Shown here: piece after piece, positions 1 to 6,988 of the stretch | Position numbering within the stretch: position 1 is the first letter of the stretch | Layout: every line of letters begins with the position of its first letter | Assembly: GCA_051745265.1 (NCBI GenBank) | Contig: JBNJDW010000041.1 | Location: 1 to 12,294, forward strand | Direction of reading: 5' to 3' | Source of the DNA: JBNJDW01 sp051745265 | GTDB taxonomy: Bacteria > Pseudomonadota > Alphaproteobacteria > Micavibrionales > CSBR16-224 | Length of the DNA stretch: 12,294 bases | Program-made: the position numbers and the translations under genes | Notes under the pieces: model-generated | What the model saw: only the letters and a program-made list of their open reading frames with translations | Databases searched by the model: none | What the model was told of the DNA's origin: nothing

Positions 1-765
1 GCTGACCTTTAACCGTGCCAGTGTATCGTCGTTCAGTGTTGCACCAAGGGCGCAAGGCGCATAAACATCGGCATCGAAATCATAGATTTCATCAAGGCCC
101 ACAGGAACGGCATCGAATTCCTTCACTGCCATATCGACAGATTCGGTATTGATATCTGTTACAATCAGTTTTGCGCCTTCTTCATGCAGGTGACGGCACA
201 GGTTATAGCCGACATTACCAAGCCCCTGCACAGCGACGGTTAAACCGCTTAGATCTGTACGACCAAGACGGGTTTTTACCGCCGATTTCAGGCCAACAAA
301 TACACCATAGGCGGTCAATGGTGACGGATCACCGGAGCCGCTGCCCTGTTTTGCAGGCAGACCGACAACAAAAGAAGTTTCTTTTGCCACCTGTTCCATA
401 TCTTCTACAGATGTGCTGACATCTTCGGCAATAATATAATCACCGCCCATTTGCTGAACAGCACGGCCCATAGCGCGCATCATTTCAGCTGTCTTGATTT
501 TGCTGGCATCGCCAATAATAACAGATTTACCACCGCCCAGCGGCAGGCCGGTAATCGCTGCCTTGTATGACATGCCCCGTGATAAACGCAGAACATCGGT
601 AATGGCTTCTTCTTCACTCGCATAATCCCACATGCGGCAGCCACCCAATGCCGGGCCGCAATTTGTATTATGAATGGCAATAATTGCTTTTAGGCCCGTT
701 TCTGCATCATGGAAAAAGCCGATACGTTCATGTTGATCGAATTCTTTATGGTCAAATACAAACAT
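1..765 (-). CDS. ldh: Leucine dehydrogenase (Glu/Leu/Phe/Val dehydrogenase family), partial, C-terminus beyond left edge
   Basis: The 255 visible residues are the N-terminal catalytic domain and the start of the NAD-binding domain of a leucine dehydrogenase, which reversibly deaminates leucine, valine and isoleucine to their 2-oxo acids with NAD+. Seen: LGGCRMW at 40-46, the substrate lysine in MSYKAA (K68), the catalytic lysine in PLGGGK (K80), the catalytic aspartate in AEDVST (D115), GSGDPSP at 143-149, and the Rossmann glycines in QGLGNVG (180-186). K68, K80 and D115 fall at the same numbers as in the Bacillus enzymes, which supports the chosen ATG. An AGGA ribosome site sits about 6 nt upstream of it. 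Family members are about 350 residues, so roughly 100 are missing past base 1; there is no break inside the visible part. The first step of branched-chain amino acid catabolism fits the acetoacetyl-CoA synthetase nearby, since leucine yields acetoacetate. Confidence 0.93.
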   Translation of the reverse strand, partial: MFVFDHKEFDQHERIGFFHDAETGLKAIIAIHNTNCGPALGGCRMWDYASEEEAITDVLRLSRGMSYKAAITGLPLGGGKSVIIGDASKIKTAEMMRAMGRAVQQMGGDYIIAEDVSTSVEDMEQVAKETSFVVGLPAKQGSGSGDPSPLTAYGVFVGLKSAVKTRLGRTDLSGLTVAVQGLGNVGYNLCRHLHEEGAKLIVTDINTESVDMAVKEFDAVPVGLDEIYDFDADVYAPCALGATLNDDTLARLKVS

Positions 766-1006
766 GTTTTCCTACTCTCTCTTCTTTCCTTTAATTACAT
801 AACGTGTGTCTGTTATTTTAGCACTCCGGTTATCAGCAAAACCATAAATAACGCAGTGCAGCATTAAAATTGAGATTTAATTAGGCATTTTTATTTGACA
901 GAATAATTATGTTATTAAAAATATCGGGGTTGGGGAATATTATTCTAAAATATTATGGTATTTCTGCATCGCACAACAAAAAGAATCGGCATTTATCCGC
1001 TTGTGC
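766..1006 (-). promoter_or_regulatory. AT-rich leader/promoter region of leucine dehydrogenase
   Basis: This 241-bp gap separates the ankyrin gene's stop from the leucine dehydrogenase start, both on the minus strand, so it should hold the dehydrogenase promoter. I see an AGGA ribosome site just before the start and a TAAAAT-like -10 on the minus strand near 822-827, but no well-spaced -35 with it. No convincing terminator for the ankyrin gene is visible: a GCACAA/TTGTGC inverted repeat lies close to its stop, but the T-run is inside the loop. The promoter assignment is by position only. Confidence 0.35.
936..956. repeat. 8-bp direct repeat AATATTAT x2, 13-bp period
   Basis: AATATTAT occurs at 936-943 and 949-956, separated by TCTAA, in the otherwise unoccupied gap upstream of leucine dehydrogenase. 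Each copy contains the palindrome AATATT. It could be a regulator site, but AT-rich sequence makes such repeats by chance; no regulator can be named. Confidence 0.3.
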
Positions 1007-2047
1007 TTATCCCTGACGACGGGTTTTAAGTTTGGGCCGGGTGGATTTTTTTGTCCATTGCTCGACTTGCATCTGCGCCTTCAGGCTGACCAGTTCATCG
1101 TTATAGACATGCTGCTGCCAGCCTTTCAAGACCTCTTTTTGCAGAGTGCAAAGCTGATCTTCCTGCCCTGTCCACAGATCTGCCCGGCAAAGTTCATTAA
1201 ATTTTCTCTTGGCAAGCAGTACATCCATCGCGGACACATCCATATGATTGCGCCGTGTCAGCATAGCAACATCCGGACGCTGATTTTCCTGAATCATTTT
1301 GTCGAGATAAGCACCAAACTGATCCGATGCCGCGGCACGGATCAAGGCCTCCTGCGCAGATCCGGCATTATCATTAAAACAGGGGCTGAGGATATTTTCA
1401 TTTTTTACTTCGTTGCTAATTCTGTCTATATAGGCTTTTCTTCCTTGAGCATATCCTATGACTTTTCTTGTTTTATTGGCACGCACTGCCAAAGATTTTC
1501 GCCGTTTACGATCCATACCGTCCAAAACCCCTTCATTTTGATGATTACGGTGATTAACCTCAGCACCATAATCCAAAAGCGTTTCAACAACATGATTCCA
1601 GAAATTATAAGCCCCATGCAATAATGCGGTATTGCCTTTATGATCAATATGATCAGGAAAGCTTCCCGCATCCAGCAAAGGCAGCAAAACATGAAGATGC
1701 CCCGCTGATGCTGCCCGCATCAAAGGTGTGCAGCCTTCATCATCCGCCAGATCAGGATTGGCATTACCCGCCAGCAGCGCCGTTGCAATGCGTTCATTCC
1801 CCCGCAACGCCGCATAATGCAGGGCCGAGCACCATTTATTATCAGTTCGGTTAACATCAGCCCCCGCTTTGATAAGCAGCTTGACAGCTTCATACTGGCC
1901 ATTTTTTGTCGCCAGGATCAATCCCGTAGAATCTGTATTATCTACAGAAGCACTGATATCAAAATCGGTATCATCAATAAAATCTTGTATATCGGCAAGA
2001 TTGCCGCTTAAACACGCCACGCAAAATTCTTGATGTCGACTATTCAT
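1007..2047 (-). CDS. Ankyrin-repeat protein with unrecognised basic C-terminal region
   Basis: A 346-residue protein without signal peptide or membrane helix, so probably cytoplasmic. Residues about 8-167 form four to five ankyrin repeats: a degenerate one at 8-35, then units near 40-69 (LLIKAGADVN), 73-102 (ALHYAALRG), 105-134 (TPLMRAASAGH) and 138-167 (TLLDYGAEVN). Ankyrin stacks bind other proteins; the partner is unknown. Next comes a very basic segment (about 179-204, with RKRRK), a helix-like stretch resembling a lone repeat (233-252, EALIRAAASDQ), and a tail at about 270-346 with DVLLAKRKF and DLWTGQEDQ that I cannot assign to a family, ending in a Lys/Arg-rich tip. The ATG follows an AAAAGG ribosome site by 7-8 nt. 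It starts 95 bp after the methyltransferase stop, same strand, so read-through from that operon is possible. The opposite frame also contains a long open stretch, but the ankyrin consensus settles the coding strand. Confidence 0.88.
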   Translation of the reverse strand: MNSRHQEFCVACLSGNLADIQDFIDDTDFDISASVDNTDSTGLILATKNGQYEAVKLLIKAGADVNRTDNKWCSALHYAALRGNERIATALLAGNANPDLADDEGCTPLMRAASAGHLHVLLPLLDAGSFPDHIDHKGNTALLHGAYNFWNHVVETLLDYGAEVNHRNHQNEGVLDGMDRKRRKSLAVRANKTRKVIGYAQGRKAYIDRISNEVKNENILSPCFNDNAGSAQEALIRAAASDQFGAYLDKMIQENQRPDVAMLTRRNHMDVSAMDVLLAKRKFNELCRADLWTGQEDQLCTLQKEVLKGWQQHVYNDELVSLKAQMQVEQWTKKSTRPKLKTRRQG

Positions 2048-2142
2048 TCAAAATACCTTTTCAAAACATACTTTGCGATACGGTGATGCCGCCGAATCTG
2101 ATCATCCAGCAGTAGCAGCGGTTTTCACGCAAAGAGTAAGCT

Positions 2143-2694
2143 TCAGCTTTGACCTTTTCGGTCCCGGCGGATAACCTGTCCGCCATGGACGTGTTCAGGC
2201 AAAAATTCTGTCGGCCCGCCTGCACGCACGGGTCTCGGGGCAAAACGCCCCGTACTGGTCAGCCGGTCATACATAACGATTGCCCCGGCAACACCGACAT
2301 TTACACAAAACTGCATTGGTATCTTAATAACATAATCACAGCGTTCTAGCAATTCCGGACTTAGATTCCCGCGCTCACGCCCCAGAACATAAGCCGCACG
2401 GGATGGATGGCGAAAACTGGGTAATTCGACGGCCTCCTCCAAAAACTCAATACCAACAAGCTGGCATTTATCCGGCAGCATTAGATCTGCAGGGGTTTTA
2501 AAATTATAAAACGGCAGATGATCAAACGCCTCCGACGTATCGGTTCTGGCCACTTCCTTGACATTTACGACCGGATCAATCGTAAAAAAGAAACTGGCGC
2601 CAAAAGAATGGGCCGAACGGACCAGATTTCCGACATTGCCGGGCTTGCTTATACCCTCTACGCCCATGGCAAAATAGCCGCGTTTCTTGCTCAT
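2143..2694 (-). CDS. SpoU/TrmH-family RNA 2'-O-methyltransferase (SPOUT), alphaproteobacterial short form
   Basis: A 183-residue SPOUT-fold enzyme expected to transfer a methyl group from S-adenosylmethionine to a ribose 2'-OH in tRNA or rRNA. All three SpoU motifs are visible: motif 1 PGNVGNLVRSAHSFG (18-32, with N23 and R26), motif 2 VLGRERGNLSPE (103-114, with E107) and motif 3 KIPMQFCVNVGVAG (124-137). The knot-forming C-terminal half is complete, and the residues after about 150 are a basic, probably flexible tail. There is no extra N-terminal RNA-binding domain, as in other short members (TrmL-like size), so the RNA target cannot be deduced. The ATG is 3 nt after the acetoacetyl-CoA synthetase stop, and its GGAG ribosome site lies inside the last codons of that gene. 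This suggests one mRNA and translational coupling, although no functional link between the two is obvious. Confidence 0.92.
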   Translation of the reverse strand: MSKKRGYFAMGVEGISKPGNVGNLVRSAHSFGASFFFTIDPVVNVKEVARTDTSEAFDHLPFYNFKTPADLMLPDKCQLVGIEFLEEAVELPSFRHPSRAAYVLGRERGNLSPELLERCDYVIKIPMQFCVNVGVAGAIVMYDRLTSTGRFAPRPVRAGGPTEFLPEHVHGGQVIRRDRKGQS

Positions 2695-2697
2695 TTC

Positions 2698-4653
<1,956 letters not shown>

Positions 4654-4715
4654 GTTTTCAGCCTCTTAATTTTCTTTAAAATAGTCTATGACAACAGAAT
4701 GAATGGTATTAGTAT

Positions 4716-4731
4716 TGCCGTGTCGGTGCCA
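4716..4731 (-). promoter_or_regulatory. Candidate sigma-54 (-24/-12) promoter for acetoacetyl-CoA synthetase
   Basis: Read on the minus strand the sequence is TGGCAC-CGACA-CGGCA. The -24 half is a perfect TGGCAC, and the -12 half keeps the essential GC with correct 10-bp spacing between GG and GC, but has CG instead of TT before it. Transcription would start near 4704 and give a leader of about 50 nt before the synthetase ATG. Sigma-54 control of acetoacetate use is known from the E. coli ato operon (AtoC). No adjacent activator gene is visible, and one such match can arise by chance. Confidence 0.3.
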
Positions 4732-4762
4732 CAAAGGCAAGAATTTTATTGGAGAAAACCTC

Positions 4763-5326
4763 GTGTCCAGTGACATGCCAGACCTGTCAGAGCTTATGAC
4801 CGCCGCCCAGAACGGTGATCAAAAAGCCTATCGGCAACTGCTTGAGGCCATTACACCACGTTTAAAAAGCTTTTTATACCGACGTTTTTTTAATTCTGAT
4901 GCGGTTGAGGATATTTTACAGGATGTCCTGATTGCCATCCACCGGGCTCGCCATACCTACCGGCCTGATCAACCGTTTGAAAACTGGATGTATGGGATTG
5001 CCCGCCATAAGTTGGTTGACGCCATTCGCAAACAGACACGTATTGGCAATTACGAAGCCGGCGCTGAAAATATTAGTGATCTGCCGGTAACAAAAACCGA
5101 GGGCGGAACGAAGACTCCTATAAGACAAATTGATAATGATATTCGTCTGGCGCTGGATATCCTGCCGAAAAAACAGCGGCAGCTTGTTGAGTATACAAAA
5201 ATACAGGGCCATTCGATTGAAGAAACAGCACAAAAATTCAGTATGAGCGAATCAGCGGTTAAGACATCAACCCACAGATCGCTAAAGAAAATGCAGAAAT
5301 GGCTGATACAAAACGGCTATGCGTGA
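4763..5326 (+). CDS. sigF: ECF-type RNA polymerase sigma factor (partner of NrsF; ECF16/SigF-like)
   Basis: With the GTG start at 4763 this is a 187-residue sigma-70-family factor with only regions 2 and 4, the ECF layout. Region 2 spans about 14-90 (DAVEDILQDVLIAIHRAR at 47-64 for core binding and -10 melting; FENWMYGIARHKLVD at 72-86). Region 4 spans about 128-182, with LPKKQRQLV and a helix-turn-helix in SIEETAQKFSMSESAVKT. The GTG is preferred over the in-frame upstream ATG (4703) because GGAG at 4751-4754 is well placed before it and the extra 20 residues look non-coding; an ATG at 4775 is a further option. The gene is followed 17 nt later by an NrsF anti-sigma gene, the arrangement of Caulobacter SigF-NrsF, so it should be held inactive at the membrane until stress. 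The symbol is by analogy. No clear autoregulatory promoter was recognised upstream. Confidence 0.9.
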   Translation: MSSDMPDLSELMTAAQNGDQKAYRQLLEAITPRLKSFLYRRFFNSDAVEDILQDVLIAIHRARHTYRPDQPFENWMYGIARHKLVDAIRKQTRIGNYEAGAENISDLPVTKTEGGTKTPIRQIDNDIRLALDILPKKQRQLVEYTKIQGHSIEETAQKFSMSESAVKTSTHRSLKKMQKWLIQNGYA

Positions 5327-5343
5327 CGGATGAAGTGAAAAAC

Positions 5344-5988
5344 ATGGATGAAAAAAAATTAATTGACGATCTGACAAAAGACTTAAAGCCGGTCAAACCC
5401 ACGCGCTGCTGCCTGACGCGGTTATGCCTCTGGCTGCCGGTCATGTTGTTCTTTATCCTTGGTTTTGTCTATTTTGAAGGGCTGCGCACAGATGTGGAAA
5501 GCCTGCTGACCCCTTCTTTTATGCTGGAAAGCCTGCTGTTGTTTTTATCCGGCCTTTTGGCGGCCATGGCAGCCTTTAAGCTCAGCATACCTGATACACG
5601 CCTTCGGCTGCCGGTGATTATACTGCTGACGATTCCCACCTTTATATGGCTGGGCCTGAATGTTTACAGCTATATCATGTCCACCGGTTCTAATATTGTC
5701 ACCGAGGTTCATAATCACGACCGTTTTTTGAATGAAGTCTTTCTACTGATTTTTATGGTCACCCTGCCCGCTGCCGTGCTGTTTTACCTGATTGCCAAAG
5801 CCGCACCGACATTTCGCGCCTGGGCCGCCTATGCCATTATTCTGGCCACAGCGTCCTTCGGTGCAATCGCTGTGCGGATGATTTGCGGTTTTGATGGCTA
5901 TGCCCATTTATTTATCTATCACTTCCTGCCGGTTATCGGTCTTTCGGTCCTTGGCCTTGTATTGGGACGTTTCCTGCTGCGCTGGTAA
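5344..5988 (+). CDS. nrsF: NrsF (DUF1109) family membrane anti-sigma factor
   Basis: A 214-residue integral membrane protein expected to bind and silence the sigma factor encoded just upstream. It has a short cytoplasmic N-terminus (about 1-28, MDEKKLIDDLTKDLKPVKPT) and six predicted membrane helices near 29-45, 60-80, 88-110, 129-151, 158-178 and 190-210. It ends in the family-typical LGLVLGRFLLRW. The AKAAPT segment (151-156) and C181 before FDG are also family landmarks. The start at 5344 is preferred over an in-frame ATG at 5299 that would overlap the sigma gene by 28 nt, because the shorter form matches the family's usual N-terminus and length. In Caulobacter NrsF two cysteines, numbered 131 and 181 as I recall, are needed for the response to metals; here C181 is present but position 131 is Glu, while extra Cys at 22, 23 and 28 cluster by the first helix. 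The inducing signal may therefore differ. Confidence 0.9.
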   Translation: MDEKKLIDDLTKDLKPVKPTRCCLTRLCLWLPVMLFFILGFVYFEGLRTDVESLLTPSFMLESLLLFLSGLLAAMAAFKLSIPDTRLRLPVIILLTIPTFIWLGLNVYSYIMSTGSNIVTEVHNHDRFLNEVFLLIFMVTLPAAVLFYLIAKAAPTFRAWAAYAIILATASFGAIAVRMICGFDGYAHLFIYHFLPVIGLSVLGLVLGRFLLRW

Positions 5989-6089
5989 TATCCGAACCTG
6001 TAATATTATTACAAAAAAACCTTGAAAAATAAGGGATTAACACAAAAAAACAGGCTTAAACGTATCTTTTTAACCTTTTGGTAACTTTT

Positions 6090-6117
6090 TTGCTTGCAAT
6101 TACATTCCCGGTATTAT
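6090..6117 (+). promoter_or_regulatory. Sigma-70-type promoter in the nrsF-TSUP gap (TTGCTT-N16-TATTAT)
   Basis: A -35-like TTGCTT (6090-6095) and a -10-like TATTAT (6112-6117) are separated by 16 bp, predicting a start near 6124. There is no coding sequence between this start and the strong terminator at 6151-6185, so the promoter would make only a short RNA. The upstream TTAACC-TTTT-GGTAAC stretch (about 6070-6085) is nearly palindromic and could be a binding site. Confidence 0.45.
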
Positions 6118-6123
6118 ATAAAA

Positions 6124-6185
6124 TAAGGACACACCCTCTATTACCGCCGTATGTCCGGAGAATTCGTTCTCCGGACATTCTTTTT
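6124..6185 (+). ncRNA. Candidate small RNA (about 62 nt) ending in a UUCG-capped terminator
   Basis: A predicted promoter start near 6124 and a strong intrinsic terminator ending at 6185 define a roughly 62-nt RNA with a 27-nt unpaired 5' part and a 12-bp hairpin. The 5' part carries CCCUCU (6134-6139), complementary to Shine-Dalgarno sequences, including six bases (AGAGGG, 8321-8326) in front of the FecR/RTX gene. That is suggestive of a trans-acting regulator, but any purine-rich ribosome site would match. The alternative is simply a late terminator for the sigma-nrsF operon. I do not recognise a known RNA family. Confidence 0.35.
6151..6185 (+). terminator. Rho-independent terminator, perfect 12-bp stem with TTCG tetraloop
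   Basis: ATGTCCGGAGAA (6151-6162) pairs perfectly with TTCTCCGGACAT (6167-6178) around a TTCG loop and is followed by TCTTTTT on the plus strand. The minus-strand side has no T-run, so it works rightward. It is 163 nt after the nrsF stop and insulates the downstream small gene. Confidence 0.88.
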
Positions 6186-6207
6186 GCCCCTCCCCCTTAC
6201 AGCCACT

Positions 6208-6235
6208 TTGCCTGCCGGATGATCTGCCGTATAAT
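6208..6235 (+). promoter_or_regulatory. Promoter TTGCCT-N16-TATAAT positioned for a leaderless mRNA
   Basis: TTGCCT (6208-6213) and a consensus TATAAT (6230-6235) are 16 bp apart. Only CTGTT separates the -10 from the ATG at 6241, so initiation 6-7 nt after the -10 falls on the start codon. This agrees with the absence of any Shine-Dalgarno sequence before that ATG and with an in-frame stop at 6232-6234 that rules out an earlier start. Confidence 0.6.
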
Positions 6236-6240
6236 CTGTT

Positions 6241-6495
6241 ATGATATTTTCAGCCGGACTTACCGTTTTCCTGATCAGCGTCTCTTTATTCACGGCCTTT
6301 TTATCCGGAATTGCCGGTATGGCGGGCGGTATGATCCTGATGACCCTGATCGGTACAACACTGTCAAAATCAATGTTAAAACGCATCAGCGATCATCAGT
6401 TTTACACTGGCACACGGATTCTTGTCACCTGTATTGGTATGATCTATCTATGGAAAGGTATAAACCTGTTACAGCAAGGTGAGTTCGGGATTTAA
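6241..6495 (+). CDS. Truncated TauE/SafE (TSUP)-like membrane protein, apparent internal deletion
   Basis: An 84-residue hydrophobic protein that looks like the two ends of a TSUP (sulfite/organosulfonate exporter TauE/SafE) transporter joined together. Residues about 7-36 carry the N-terminal helix with the family signature FLSGIAGMAGGMI (20-32). Residues about 37-78 match the end of the family, with TLSKSMLKRISDHQF and a last helix TRILVTCIGMIYLWKG. Full-length members are about 250 residues, so some 170 from the middle are absent, yet the frame is open and in register. The junction lies between MILM and LIGTT, where CCTGAT occurs twice (6336-6341, 6345-6350). It cannot form the usual transport bundle alone; it may be a decaying remnant or a two-helix protein with another role. 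A consensus promoter abuts its ATG and its 3' end overlaps the DUF3307 gene on the opposite strand by 27 bp. The family assignment rests on remembered consensus. Confidence 0.55.
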   Translation: MIFSAGLTVFLISVSLFTAFLSGIAGMAGGMILMTLIGTTLSKSMLKRISDHQFYTGTRILVTCIGMIYLWKGINLLQQGEFGI

Positions 6496-6870
6496 GCTGG
6501 TAAAGATAAAGACTATATACGCCAGATGCGTCATATGGTGGGCCATCTGATCAGCCCCAAAAGCAAACCAGTATTTTTTTGACGACATCGGCCATTTTTG
6601 CTGATCTATGACAAGGCTTTTCGCCCGATCAATGGTTGAATGAATCAGAAAATCAATGACGGCCAGCCACCAGAATGATGCTGCAAATATAAGGGTCAGG
6701 AGCAATGTCCCGGCGGCATGCGCCCCGGCGTGAAAGCCTAATGCCTTGCCGCCGACACCTACAAGTGATTTGCCTTTGCCTGTTGCCACCCAATAAGGCT
6801 GAATAAAATCACAGAATAGATGCTTTAACTGAAAAGCAATATACAAGAATAATAAATCAATCAAATCCAT
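6469..6870 (-). CDS. DUF3307 family membrane protein
   Basis: A 133-residue membrane protein of the DUF3307 family, whose function is not known. It has about four helices (near 3-23, 45-65, 67-85 and 108-126) carrying the conserved polar residues: HLFCDF with H17 and D21, H47 and H51 in FHAGAHAAG, D73 and H77 in DFLIHSTIDRAK, and D107, H111, H112 and H115 in FAFGADQMAHHMTH. Histidines and aspartates within helices could form an intramembrane metal or catalytic site, which is inference. The start is the first ATG after the divergent control region and has only a weak GGGCG-type ribosome site. Its 3' end overlaps the small TSUP-like gene tail to tail. It shares a 118-bp divergent promoter region with the cNMP-EAL gene; co-regulation is possible but not shown. 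Confidence 0.85.
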   Translation of the reverse strand: MDLIDLLFLYIAFQLKHLFCDFIQPYWVATGKGKSLVGVGGKALGFHAGAHAAGTLLLTLIFAASFWWLAVIDFLIHSTIDRAKSLVIDQQKWPMSSKKYWFAFGADQMAHHMTHLAYIVFIFTSLNPELTLL

Positions 6871-6923
6871 ATTAAACGCCCATTCCCTATCTTTGGTATA
6901 AAAGCATAAATTAACCTGATTAA

Positions 6924-6960
6924 CAAATTATTTGTTCGGCAGTTTATTTGTCGCTATGCT
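6924..6960 (+). promoter_or_regulatory. Promoter of the cNMP-EAL gene (TTGTTC-N17-TATGCT) with overlapping palindrome
   Basis: TTGTTC (6932-6937) and TATGCT (6955-6960) are 17 bp apart, giving a start near 6967 and a leader of about 22 nt. The palindrome CAAATTATTTG (6924-6934) overlaps the -35 element, and two ATTAAC copies (6910-6915, 6919-6924) sit immediately upstream. These are plausible repressor/activator sites in the gap shared with the divergent DUF3307 gene. Confidence 0.5.
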
Positions 6961-6988
6961 AGGATAGTTATGACGTTCACGATCACAG

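Noticed and set aside
895..924. A perfect TTGACA on the plus strand with AT-rich sequence after it
   Set aside because: No -10 of good quality at 16-18 bp and no plus-strand gene downstream; AT-rich intergenic sequence makes this likely by chance.
1001..1624. A 207-codon plus-strand open frame opposite the ankyrin gene
   Set aside because: It is fully antisense to a gene with clear ankyrin consensus, has no ribosome site, and its product is a low-complexity mix of Ile, Phe, His and Cys typical of a shadow frame.
2061..2142. Short minus-strand frame ending in Cys/Trp-containing residues between the methyltransferase and ankyrin genes
   Set aside because: Its only ATG starts lie inside the methyltransferase gene in another frame, it has no ribosome site of its own, and I recognise no family. 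A frameshifted methyltransferase end was considered, but the enzyme's motifs are already complete.
4703..4762. Upstream ATG adding 20 residues to the sigma factor
   Set aside because: The GTG at 4763 has a well-placed GGAG, and the added residues (Cys, Lys and His rich) do not resemble an ECF N-terminus and would cover the likely promoter region.
6000..6012. GTAATATTATTAC palindrome after nrsF as a terminator
   Set aside because: The stem is short and all AT but for the ends, and it is followed by A, not T, on the plus strand. The strong terminator is at 6151-6185.
6078..6482. A 134-codon plus-strand frame across the sRNA candidate and the TSUP-like gene
   Set aside because: It runs through the promoter and terminator, has no ribosome site, and its product has no hydrophobic pattern or known motif, unlike the overlapping TSUP-like frame.
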